NCBI GenBank assembly: GCA_947034885.2
Contig: OX344753.2
Span: 13,454,001 to 13,518,000 of the forward strand
DNA length: 64,000 nt
From: Thuidium tamariscinum
Lineage: Eukaryota > Streptophyta > Bryopsida > Hypnales > Thuidiaceae
Direction: 5' to 3'
The notes under the pieces were generated by a model. That model was not told where the DNA came from. It worked only from the letters and a program-made list of their open reading frames with translations, and searched no databases. Both the position numbers and the translations under genes were made by a program. Shown here piece after piece: positions 47,300 to 58,339 of the stretch (within the stretch, counting starts at the first letter, position 1; each line of letters begins with the position of its first letter).

Positions 47300-49630
47300 A
47301 AAGGAGGCCATATTTGAGTATGCAATTTTGAATATGTAAGTTTTGTATTCAATTTTGTATGTGTTGGCTTTGCACAACACATGAAATGAGATTTTAGAAA
47401 CATTGCGGCAACAATAAGCAAGGGCATTATTGCCATTTGGCATTTTTTAACGCATTTTTTTTCCTTTTAGGCTTGAAGTTGACAATTTTTTTGAGGAAAT
47501 TAGGCATTTAAATGCCTAAAGAAAACCTAATTGTCCATCACTAATTTCTTAACATTTCACAATATATAAATTATTATTGTTATTGTATAAGAATGTTCTA
47601 CTTTTGAATTAGTTGTTGGTGTAGTTAGAACTCATGTGCACAAATAGAAATATTTGTTGACTTGGATGGCCTATAGAATAACTTTCTTGGGATAACTTGG
47701 CAACCTAACTATAAAGATAAACTAATTTCACTATTTAGTGTAATTCTTTTTATAATTTGAATGGAAACATTGTAGGGTGAGTAGGGGTGGTTGGGTGCCC
47801 CCAACATTGGATGCTAATGGAAAATTCCAAGATTGTACCGAAATTCAAGATTTAGGAATTCAAATTTCAAATAACTGTCTCTCAAAACTCCATCACTCCT
47901 CTATACTAAGGAATTTTGAAATGTAACTTAGTTGTGGTAATTTAACAAATGATAAGGTGGATATACCCAATAGCAACATCTACCGTTCAATGACACCTAA
48001 AAAACAACCCATATTTAAGTGCAAGTGAATCCAAAATAGATAGGTAGGGATCCAATGTAGGTAGGTGGGGTTTTAAGAAGTTGTCACTTCTAAAGAGTGT
48101 CCAATCACCTATGTGGGATCCAAGGTTTAAGTGTATTACTTATGGATTTTTTTGTGCCTACTTTGGTGTTATCCTAGTGTGTAGATTGTAGAGTAGATGA
48201 TCTACATATTTTCTTTCTAAAATTTGTGTCACATTCATACAAGATTGAAAAAAAATACAAAACCAATTTTTATAGGTTTCCTAAACCATTTCCTAACAAA
48301 CACACATCACTAATTCTTAAGTTGTATAGATAATAATGATGGTAAGATTTTGGTAGTTTTGGTGATTTTGGATTAGTAGTGTATCATTTTAGAAAGTATT
48401 GAAAGTGTCTTCTACTGCAAAGATACATTTCATTTTCTCATTATATCAATAATGTGCAAATTGTCTACCGATTTCAAGCATTGAACTCCCCTACCTCAGT
48501 CCAAATATCCACTGCATCCTATTTGAACACAAAGATACATTTTGCTTTCTCATTGCACCGACAATGTACAAATTGTCTACATTTCAGGTATGTGGGACTG
48601 CCCTTTTTAGTCCGAACGTCCAATTGTGTCACATCCATTGACGGTGCTTACTTTTGTGACTTTTTTTCCAGCAAAAAGTCCGCAGGTATGCAGTAATCAG
48701 CCATCGTACCATGTGCATGATGAGTTCCTGATAAGGGCATTCCTTCGGAGTTTCCTGCAACTTTGAACCTTTGACACATAATAATATCAATAAAAGAATT
48801 TGAAACATACTGAAAAGCAAAATATCAGACAGTATCTGTTCCACATTTTGTGGAAATCTAGTGAAGCTCCAATTGACCATGATTTTATCATGATTGATTT
48901 TGGGAGAATTACCCTAGAGTTGAATACATACATGTGGGTGGTACTTTTTTTTAACCTTTTATGAGTTGATTGAGGAGAAGAAGTTTTACTGTATATGCAA
49001 ACCAAGAATATATGTAAAAAGTCCTTTGCAACTGGATAGAAAAGTACTTTTTGAACTACAAATGAATGTATGGTACACACAAAGGTTGATGATGTTTTTA
49101 CACACATTTTTTTCATTTTTTTCATTTTTTTTTCTTTTTTCACAAGTGACTTTTTGTGCACAATTTGAAACCCATCATGGCTGTAAGTCAAGTAGTGAGC
49201 TTCATGGAGTTCCAACCAAAGATTGATTGCAAGTTGGACTGCACTGCCCTTGGGAAATTGAAAATTGAAAAGAAATCAATCCACTGTGCATCATTTTAGG
49301 GAAAATGGTAACCTTAGAATGAAAGGAATGATCATGGAGCCACTTGCAAATCATGCCAATTTCAATTATTAAATGTCATGGTACATGAATTATGAAACCC
49401 AATGGAACCAGTCAACAACAGCCACAGTTTCGGTGGCTTCTGTTGTACTCTAAAACATAACTTAAAACCTAGAAATAGTTGTTGTGCAATTGCAGAAATC
49501 TTGCCAACAAGCAAGCATTCATTAAAAAAAGGTACCCAAAATCTTCAGTAAGTTAGCATTTGTAAGTTAGGAGCCCACAAAACTTCAAATCCCTTTGAAA
49601 GCATGCTACGTTTACTTCGAAATGTTCAAA
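47300..49630. other. Intergenic with a short diverged duplication
   Basis: Around 48417-48480 and 48534-48590 a segment is repeated (AAAGATACATTT, TTTCTCATT, AATGT-CAAATTGTCTAC). The longest ORF (142 codons, minus, 48787-49215) contains a low-complexity Lys/Met run and no domain. No gene is supported. Confidence 0.45.
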
Positions 49631-49637
49631 AGAATAA

Positions 49638-49980
49638 AAAACAAGAACAGTGTGACCGTGAAGCTCTGTCCTAGGTGAACAATAATATTAATTTTATTGT
49701 TAGAAAATACTAAAAAAACTAAATAGAGTGAAATAAAATAAAATAATTAAAATAAAATAAATAGTGAACTCAATGAAATTTGCCTAAGCAACCCTCCTTA
49801 GCTAGCCAAGGGTTTGCCTAGGTCCTAGGAAGCCTCCACTCCTTGACCAAACACGGTCCACCCAAATGGACCCCCAAACAAATGTGTATCTGTACAGTGT
49901 GAATAGGGTTATAGATAAGATTTGGAAATAGAGATCAAAAACCCACCAAGTCGATGCCATGGACTTTGTCCATAAGGAAT
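49638..49980 (+). repeat. Dispersed repeat, copy 2 (copy 1 at 33404)
   Basis: Collinear with 33404-33790, including GTGTGACCGT, CTAGGTGAACAATAAT, AAGCAACCCTCCTTAGC, GGGTTATAGATAAGATTTGG and GATGCCATGGACT. The C-rich middle differs in length. Confidence 0.75.
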
Positions 49981-49989
49981 AAAAAATAT

Positions 49990-52480
49990 GTGCAATTTTT
50001 TTTTTCCCTTGAAATTTGGTTTCTGTTTTCATGTACTGCTCATGGGTTTGGTTGGAGAACTATCAGTGTCTCCTGTACTTGCAGCTAGTCCCCTGATTGG
50101 TTAATTATTACAGAGTAATTTTTTGTTTCTGTTTTTCTAGGGCCCTTGACTGAAACATGGATTGGCAGCCTTTGTTTGTTCTTGGTTTAAAAAATAAAAA
50201 TAAAAATAACAAACATGGATTGGCAGCTAATGTTTGTATGATAAGTTAATGGTTGTAAAGAAGTCCCTCATGGTACCTACTTTGGTATAAGCAACCCGAC
50301 ACTATTTAAAATTAATGTTTTCTCTAAGAGTGGACCACATTTGTTTAGGAGTGGACCAAAAGGCTTACAATAGACAATAGACAATAGAAGAGATGAGTGA
50401 AACTCCTGCTCACATGCTTTGTGGAAGATATTTGGGAGAATATTGGGTAATTTTTTGCTATTGAAATTGTTACATGAAGAAAGAATTTTTTTAAAATTTT
50501 AAATTTTAAATATTTTTTAAATATAAAAGAGATATTTTGTGATAAAAGAGATGCATGTGAGTGGTTTGAACTTTGAAATCTAACTTGCACTAACGTAGGG
50601 GTTGTAAAAGCGATCCTCTACCAGCTGATTTGCATTTTGGAGAAGCTAAACTCCTTAAAACAATTTTTAGTAAATTTTCATGGTAAGAAAAATGGAATTG
50701 GCATCTAACCCAAGTCATTTCATATTTTTTGGACCTTCATGGAATTAGTTATGAATTTTTGAAGTTGAAAACATAGTGGTTTGTAAAAGTGATCCCCTCC
50801 TGAAATGTACACTCTGGTACATGTTAGAGGCAAAATCTACCAGATCTCTTTTAGAGACAGGGTCACAATTACAACCCCTTACCTTATGGCAAATTTTGAG
50901 TTCAGTTCAATTTTCATTTGCTTTGAAAAGAATTTGGTATGATAGGAGGTTCGAAAAGGGACTCACCTTTATGAATTGCTCGTACAGAAGGGTAGAAAAT
51001 GGTGCATGGCATGTCTAAAATGTATTCAGTTTTGTATTGTGGGCCCAATTTGAACAAAAATGAGTCCTTCTAGCACCTTTGTGAGGTCACTGAAACTATA
51101 GTTCAATTTCATTTTGTGAATAAGTTATGGCGGTAATTGAAAGACATTATAAAAAATAAATTTGTATACACGAGTAGCTGCATTTTCATTTTAGTATGAT
51201 AAGTTACTCTATGGCCAAAGAAAATGTTGAGCTCATATTTCTGACACATGTTTTTTTATTAGAAGCACATGTGTATTTAATATCAGGAATCTTTCTTTTC
51301 AGGCCACATGTAGAGCAATCCATTTTTGCTTGTGTGCCAAACTTTATGAACACTTCCAGCAAATTTTATTAGCAATGCTTTCATGCATTCTACGATGTCC
51401 TTTGTTTCCTCACTGCCATTGGTGAGCTCATTATAACTTCTACCTATGAACAATAATAGGGACTTACTGTGTTCTTCTTTCAGAAATTTGTAGTTAATGT
51501 TTCCCGACTCCGGAAATTCTCATGGAGATTACAAATGCTGCATCACTGATTTATCTTTGCATTTCAATTTCAAAAATATTCATCCAATGTCTTCATTTCT
51601 TCAGAGGTCTTCTTCTTCTACCATTGATACTTCCACATACTCCATCAAAATTGCCAGGACTGTGGATTCATTTACTTTGGGCAGTGCAGGATATTTGAAC
51701 TTCAGCAAACAAAGCTGTTCACACCCATGGATATAGGATGAAATTTGCCAAAACATGGATGAAAATATTGATGGGGTTCACATTCATCCAAAGATAGTGA
51801 TTTTGTCAAGATTTTTGAATTGGTTTCTTCCACCATGAAAGGATAATATCACCAAAATATTTTTGTAGAATATGTATGTATATTGCTATGTTCTATTTTT
51901 CAACAAACTTGTGCTCAATTAAAAGAAAATCATAACCATGATGAAAGTTAACCATGACTATGATCTAAGACGTGAAACATTTCGTTTTATGTCAAAATTT
52001 AGTATTCCTAATATGGTAGAGGTATCCATTACTAATTGGCACCCCATCAACAATCAATAGGGTACCCTACTTCCAACCAAGATTGGAATGGATTTCCATT
52101 TTTTCCTTAAAATGCATGTTTTTGTATTTTTTCAAGGTTTGAACCAATAATTTAATGACACATAAGTGAACAAGAATCAAAATAGGAAGCAATGAGTGGA
52201 AAAGTAATTCTTCAATGATCGAAATTGGATGAATCTAGATGTTAGTCATGGATTAAGCCTAACTTTTGCCTTTCAAATTTCATAGTAATTTCAATTCAAG
52301 TAATAAAATTTCCAATTTTTCTACAGTCCCCATTATTTCTATCAATGCACCTATGAAAATATTGTTTTTCCCTTGCACTACCTTAGATTATGTCCAAATC
52401 TGCTTATTTTATCAATTAAGGATACATCAACCATATATGCATCAAGTGAAATAAAACACTAACATCGATGTAGGTGGAAA
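49990..52480. other. Intergenic, no gene recognised
   Basis: Short ORFs of 79-81 codons show no domain or exon context. No repeats of note apart from short A/T-rich runs. Confidence 0.45.
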
Positions 52481-52482
52481 AT

Positions 52483-52795
52483 AATTCTAAAATCTAAAAT
52501 GCTAAAAAACCTTTTGTTGGTGGAGAATTTGCTTTAATAGAATAAATAAACAAATAAATGAGTAAATAAATAAATAAATAAAAATATTTAGGCAACTCTC
52601 GTAGTTCATCATTCCTATGACTTGATTATTGATCATAATTCTAAAATCAAAGATGCCAAAAAAACTTTTGTCAGTAGGGAGGTTTTCTTTGTGAAATAAG
52701 TAAATAAATAAATTAATAAGTAAGTAAGAAGATAAATGAGTAAATAAATAAATAAATAAATTTGAGGCAACTATCAAAGTTCATCTTTCATATAC
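52483..52795. repeat. Tandem duplication with (AAAT)n tracts
   Basis: Two units of about 150-160 bp, from about 52483 and 52636, share ATAATTCTAAAATC, CTTTTGT, GAGTAAATAAATAAATAAAT, GGCAACT and GTTCATC blocks. Each holds its own AAAT-repeat tract. Confidence 0.75.
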
Positions 52796-53007
52796 TGTGA
52801 TTAATGTAGAATCACCTATACCGAATCACTTCAACAATTGTGGAATAGATCATGAGGAGTTTGAGGCTATACAAATTTTTCTCATGTAGAAAGATAGGAA
52901 ATGTGAGGATTACAAATTTTTCATAATTTTATTTCCAGAATTGAAATTATTACTATGATTTTTAAAAGCCAAAAAATACATTCCAAGCTTTGATTGCAAA
53001 TCTCTTC

Positions 53008-53396
53008 TATAATGGAAACACCCTAAACCGTCAAAATAAGGAATTCAGCATAGTTGGAGGCAACGTTTTCTAAAAATGATATTTTTCTAGTATTAGCGAT
53101 TGAAAATCATGAATATTAAAAAAAAATAGTTTTTTCAGATACAATATGTAATTTCTACAAATTTTCAAAGTGTTGATTCCCTAGATGTGTAGAACCGTCC
53201 TGTAGGTGCCCCTGAAACTGAACCCTACGAAAATTAGCACTCAGCCAACCAAATTTTCCTATGTGTCCTTCAGTTGTGTCAGCAAATTACAATCATATAT
53301 GTGGCAAACGCATTCAGGGAAGTCTACTGACATATTTGGGAGAATCTATAGTCCACTGCAAAGAACAAGTGCGGGAATGGGTGTTTTGCCCTTAAC
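53008..53396 (+). mobile_element. About 380-bp TIR-like repeat, copy 3
   Basis: Same family as 37076 and 46910. It starts AATGGAAACACCCTAAACCG and ends GGGTGTTTTGCCCTTA. All three copies are on the same strand. Confidence 0.85.
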
Positions 53397-53399
53397 CTT

Positions 53400-53950
53400 G
53401 GTTGAAATTAGTGGCATCCTAAAAATGAGTGGCATCCTACAGGTTGGGTATAGGTCCTTGATCGGGAATAGGTGGTTCTACCTTATTGCTCCCTCCTGGA
53501 TGTGAGGAACTGAGGATTCTAGATCATTTTGACCAGGAGTTATGAAGTGACTTCAAATTATGGAGGCTCTCAAAGCTGCTGGGCCCCCATAAAGTCGTCT
53601 GGTTTTGAAACCCAAGTACAGAAATGGGATGCAGACACAATTATGCAAAGGTGGCCAAAGAAGATCATAGACCTGAAATATAGGCAACATGCAAGATTGC
53701 AAGTGGGCGACTTCTTAAAGCTTAAATGGGAAGCACCACTAACTTAATCATATCAAATCCCAATGTAAGGGAACTCCCACCAGTAGTAATTACCAACTCC
53801 TGTCCACATTATTACAACCAGTGGCTGGGATCTACCATGTAGCTACATGATGGAAATTTCAGATTTCAAATTTTTCAACCTGGGTGCATAAAAAAAAGAA
53901 GCTGAAGAAACAATTGATTCGTCATTTTTTAATTGATTACATAAATTAGT
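53400..53950. other. Intergenic, one weak ORF
   Basis: A 72-codon ORF at 53529-53747 has normal composition but no domain. Nothing else is supported. Confidence 0.4.
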
Positions 53951-53959
53951 GTGAATTGT

Positions 53960-54722
53960 TAAATGGAATGGTGGAGGCATGTCGGACGAAGCACCGACGA
54001 AGGAGCTAGCAATGTAAGGCTACAGGGCTTACCTAGTCAGGTACGCGTAACTTACCAGTAAGTTAAGAGCGTGCCTCCCTGCGCCTTGACTTCTCGTCTC
54101 CTCCGCTGCTTTCATCTTCAGTTCGTCGTCGTCGTCGTCCTCCGGCCGCGCTTGGGTTGTTGCCGGGACGCGGCTTTTGTGAATCGCCTAATAATAGCTT
54201 TCCCCTGCTCCGCGGCCTTGACTGCAAGCTTTATTACTCCCCTCTCTCGCACTTAACTCTCCCACTCAGACGGGCTCATCTCTCGCAGACGAGCTTGAGG
54301 GATTCCGTCTTCTTACTTGCAATCTTACTTGCGATCAGTCAGATCGCAAACACGCATCTTCGCGATCCATTCATCGGGAAGTTCACGCCATAGCCACGCA
54401 ATTTGGGATTCAATAATCCCAGCACACACATCTCAGTTCGCCAATTTCGTCACATCACGGCCCAATTGGCGTTGGGTTCCTGAATTCGGAGCAGATTGAG
54501 AGCGATTGGATTTCTTTGGGGACGGTTTCGGTGCCCATTCGGGTTGGGTGTGGGTCAATTGAGAAAGCGCGTACGTTGTTGGGGAGATTTCAGGTGCGCG
54601 TGAAGGTTTCAGGGGCTTGCATTGGTTGCGCATCGTGCACATTTGCATGAAGTGGTAGACGGAGATTTGAAACGGCAAAGTCCACTTTGCTGCAGTGGGT
54701 GCGAAGGTTCAAGGTCGTCAGC
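53960..54722 (+). promoter_or_regulatory. GC-richer 5' region of the E3 ligase gene
   Basis: GC content and CG dinucleotides rise sharply compared with the upstream DNA (for example TCGTCGTCGTCGTCCTCCGG near 54122-54146), and pyrimidine tracts are frequent. This is consistent with promoter and 5' UTR of the gene starting at 54723. The transcription start is not determinable. Several ORFs in other frames are composition artefacts. Confidence 0.4.
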
Positions 54723-57700
54723 ATGGCGGTCCTTGTAGCGTCCATGGAGTCGCTCTTCACGCCGCTCCTCAGCAGCAGCGCCGGAGAGCAATTCCGGTAC
54801 CCGTACAACAATGTCGCGGCGCATGCGCACCATCACGTCGTCACGGTACCTATCGCCACTTACTGCTCTTCTCCGCGTGAAAACTCGTGGTTCCATCGCC
54901 GATTTTCGCTCTGCAATTCCCGAAGACGTACTTCTTCACGGAATTCAGAGGCTGGAATGGCGTTGAAAATGTGTCCCGCGAGGGCTTGCGATCTGTGCTC
55001 GGGTTACCTTTCGTTGCTTGCGTCTTCGCCCGTCTGTGCAAATGCGGACTCTATTGGGGATGTAAATTTCTGGTTGTTCCGTTGCGAGAGCTTCCCTGTG
55101 CGAGTCTCGGCCGAGGCTTCCTTGTTTTCTTTGCTTGTTGTAATCTGTGAAGTGGTCTCGGTTACTGCAATGCAGCCCCACCATGTCGTCACGGTACCGC
55201 CACTTGCTTCTTGTCCGCGTGAAATTGGCTCTACAATAGTCTATATGCGCTTTGTAATTTGCAATCTCCGCGTACAATTCGCTCTCACGTCGTCGAGTTG
55301 CGCTTTGTCAATTGCCATTCCCGAATGTCCACTTCTTTACCGAATTCGGAGTTTGGAATGGTGTTGAAAATGTCGAGTAGTTGTGTTGTTCCGAAAGCCT
55401 CCCTATGCGGATCGCGGCCGAGACTTTTCCTTTTTCTTTTGCAGTTTGTAATCTGTGAAGTGGTCCTCGATCGGTTACTGCAATGCGGTGTGCTTGCTAT
55501 TGTGTGTGAAATGGGTGGAGCATCTGGTGCAAGTTTCGTGCACGGAAGATGCATGTAACATCTCTGATTTAGTGACGGTTTGTGTTGATTGCGTGTTGCA
55601 GGGACATACCAGCTGCTTGGACTCCGACGTTGAGGACGATGAAGATGATCTGACGGCAGACTTGGTGCAGAATTGGAAGTTGTCGATTGGAGCGAAACGC
55701 CATGGGTAAGAATATTAAGTTTTCTAAAATTTCTGATTATTCTTGTTCCTGAACATGCTCGTGGTGAACTGTTACTTGCTTTGGAGTTTTCCTCTGAATT
55801 CTCTTTTCCTTGCGTTTGCAGATGTGCGCATTACAGAAGGCGATGCAAGATCCGTGCTCCTTGCTGCAACGAGGTCTTTGATTGCCGACATTGCCACAAT
55901 GACGCAAAGGTGATTGTTTTTCTCTCTCTTGAGTGTTTTGTGTTCGTGCAGCGATTTTGGTGGCGTTATACCGACTGCTTTTGTATTCTTGGAAGACGAA
56001 GGATTCACGGGTTTATGAGGACCGTTTTGAGTTATGGTGCTACGAAGAGTGTACAACCAGGCTTAGTCAACAGCATTCAGGATGTATTTGTCCGAAAAAC
56101 TATGTTGTGGGACAGATGAAAACCTCCGTTTCAACTCCTCAAAAACTGCCAGAAAAACAGGCGATTGAAAAATGGTTTTTGGCCCTTATCCTGTTCTTCC
56201 TTTTGGTCTTGCAGAACATAAATGAGAAGGACGCTAAGAAACGTCACGAGATTGACCGTCATAGTGTTGAGAAGGTGAGGGTTCATCTTCATTATGCATT
56301 AGTTGGGAATACTTCTACCCCTTGAAATGTTCTCCACTGTTACATTCTCTCATTCGAACATACACCAGTAAATTTGGTGTCTCCGAATTGCAGGTGGTTG
56401 CCTCAATTGAAAAGCGTAGTCGCTTCATTTGAAAGCTCTGTTAGCATTGTGACTGTGAACGTGTTCTGAAGCTTGAAGCTTATGTGAATATTATGGTTTT
56501 CCAGGTCATCTGTTCCTTGTGCGACCATGAGCAAAATGTGCAACAAGTCTGTGAGAATTGCGGTGTTTGCATGGGCGAGTTCTTCTGTTCCAAGTGCAAA
56601 TTTTTCGACGATGATGTAAGTTTACGGTCTTCGTTAACCCATGAAGGCCAAAGGGGCTTCATGTTATTTTTTCATTTTTGCATGGGTCACAAGCGGGCTT
56701 TCTTTTGTCCGAATATTTACCTTTTTTCACCAATGCATGAACTGTTCTTCACAGATTCATTGTATATGAAATTTGAGCCTATCTGAATTCTAGTTTCCAC
56801 AATATCCTGTCCTTCAACCCGGGCATTTTGAAACTTCGGTTTTGTAGGGGTTAACATCTCAATTTCCTGTGCAGACCTCGAAGCAGCAATATCACTGCGA
56901 CAAATGTGGGATCTGCAGAACTGGAGGCCGTGACAACTTTTTCCATTGTGATCGTTGTGGCTGCTGCTACTCTGTTCTATTACGGAAGGGTCACACCTGC
57001 GTCGAGAAGTCTATGCACCAAGACTGCCCAATTTGTATGGAGGTAGGTCACACCTGCAAGGTTACCGTTGCAAGTTGAAATATTACTGCATTGTAGTAGT
57101 TTCCACAGATTCTCTGGAGTAGTGTAATAAATCAGTGTACCTTCATTCGGTTGCTGCTGTTTCTCTTTTATGGCTTTCACTTGCTTTCGTGACCTTCAGA
57201 AACTGCTCGGCTTGTATGACGTCTGACTGTAACTACCTTTGCCCATGCAGTACTTGTTCGACTCCTTGAAGGACATCACCGTCCTACCATGTGGCCATAC
57301 TTTGCACCTGGAATGCCTTCAAGATATGCACAAGCATTTCCAGTAAGTGGATGAATTATTTTCCCTCAGAATGGATAGTTAGTCTTTCGTTTTTTAACTC
57401 CAAAAAGTGTGCATTACTTGTATTTTTTTTTTTCAAGTTTTTTCTGTGTGAAGATGACCATCAAAATTGTGAAAGGGTGCTTGATAGCCATGTTTGAAGC
57501 AGTCGGATTAATCTTGAAGGTTACATCGTTCGGTAGAATGGGATAATAAGGCAGCAATAACGAACGTACCCGACTTCGTGGACTTGAAACGAGTTTGGTG
57601 TTGTTGGCTTTCACTTTCTTTTTGGCCATGCTTCCTGAACTTTGCAATTTTTGTTTTTGCAGATACAGCTGCCCACTTTGCAGCAAGTCAGCTTGCGACA

Positions 57701-58331
57701 TGTCTGAAGTGTGGACGGAGATTGACCGAGAGGTTGCTGCAACTCATATGCCTGCAGACCAGAATAGAATGGTAAGTCCTTTTAAATTTATCCATCCTGC
57801 AGCTTTCAACGTCAAATAGAAAGTCCTTTTTGAAAGCTAATAGTCAATTACTAATAACTTTGATATCCTGGTTTTAGAGTTTATTGTAGAATTTGGTTTC
57901 TTCTTTCCATTGGTACAGTTTGTTACCTTTATTCAGGCTTCCTTACTGATTAGTTTGATATGGAAGTGGCAATTATTGATCATTGGGTACTTCCGGAATT
58001 TAGTGAGCATTTGGTCAGTATAGACTGAAAACCATCATACTGTTTTGGGCTAGCAAATTCAGTAATATGTGTCGTGTGTGGAAGTACCCAATGACCAATG
58101 CTATAAACATTCTGGAGTCGTCAAAATCAGCAGTCAAAATTACAATTTAAAAAGTTAGTTCTACTTCAATTATGGAGAAGTTAATTCCTTTGATTCACCG
58201 TACAGGTCTGGATTTTATGTAACGATTGCTCCGCAACAAGTGAAGTCCGATACCATATCGTAGGACATAAGTGCGGCAGCTGCCCATCATACAACACACG
58301 TCTTACCGAAACTCCGGCGACGCTTTCTTAA
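54723..58331 (+). CDS. CHY-CTCHY-RING zinc-finger E3 ubiquitin ligase
   Basis: Member of the RCHY1/Pirh2 family (plant RZPF34/MIEL1-like), ligases that ubiquitinate selected proteins. Inferred exons: 54723-54845, 55602-55705, 55822-55909, 56215-56274, 56505-56615, 56875-57042, 57251-57342, 57663-57771, 58206-58331; all phases agree, giving about 326 residues. Domains: CHY finger from residue 76 ([33 protein letters not shown]); CTCHY finger at about 165-210 ([21 protein letters not shown]); RING-H2 at 213-256 ([18 protein letters not shown]); zinc ribbon at 289-316 (CNDC, HKCGSC). Every expected Cys/His is present. Residues 1-75 form an extension with a His cluster and an acidic run ([10 protein letters not shown]). 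The first exon rests on phase and a GT donor only; an in-frame ATG at 54687 is an alternative start. Confidence 0.9.
54828..55500 (+). repeat. Tandem duplication of exon 1 end and intron 1
   Basis: 54828-55168 and about 55174-55500 are diverged direct repeats. Shared blocks in order: GTCGTCACGGTACC, CGCCACTT, CGCGTGAAA, GGAATGG-GTTGAAAATGT, CTCGGCCGAG/GCGGCCGAG, TGTAATCTGTGAAGTGGT and CGGTTACTGCAATGC. The first copy contains the presumed splice donor at 54846, and the second copies that donor inside intron 1. Several ORFs on both strands in this stretch are side effects of its GC-richness. Confidence 0.85.
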
Positions 58332-58339
58332 ACCATTAA

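Noticed and set aside
48787..49215. 142-codon minus-strand ORF
   Set aside because: Its length depends on A/T-rich low-complexity sequence, and no motif supports a gene.
54687..55367. 226-codon ORF in the 5' part of the E3 ligase gene
   Set aside because: Only its first part fits as exon 1; the rest runs through intron 1 sequence that is a tandem duplication with open frames by composition.
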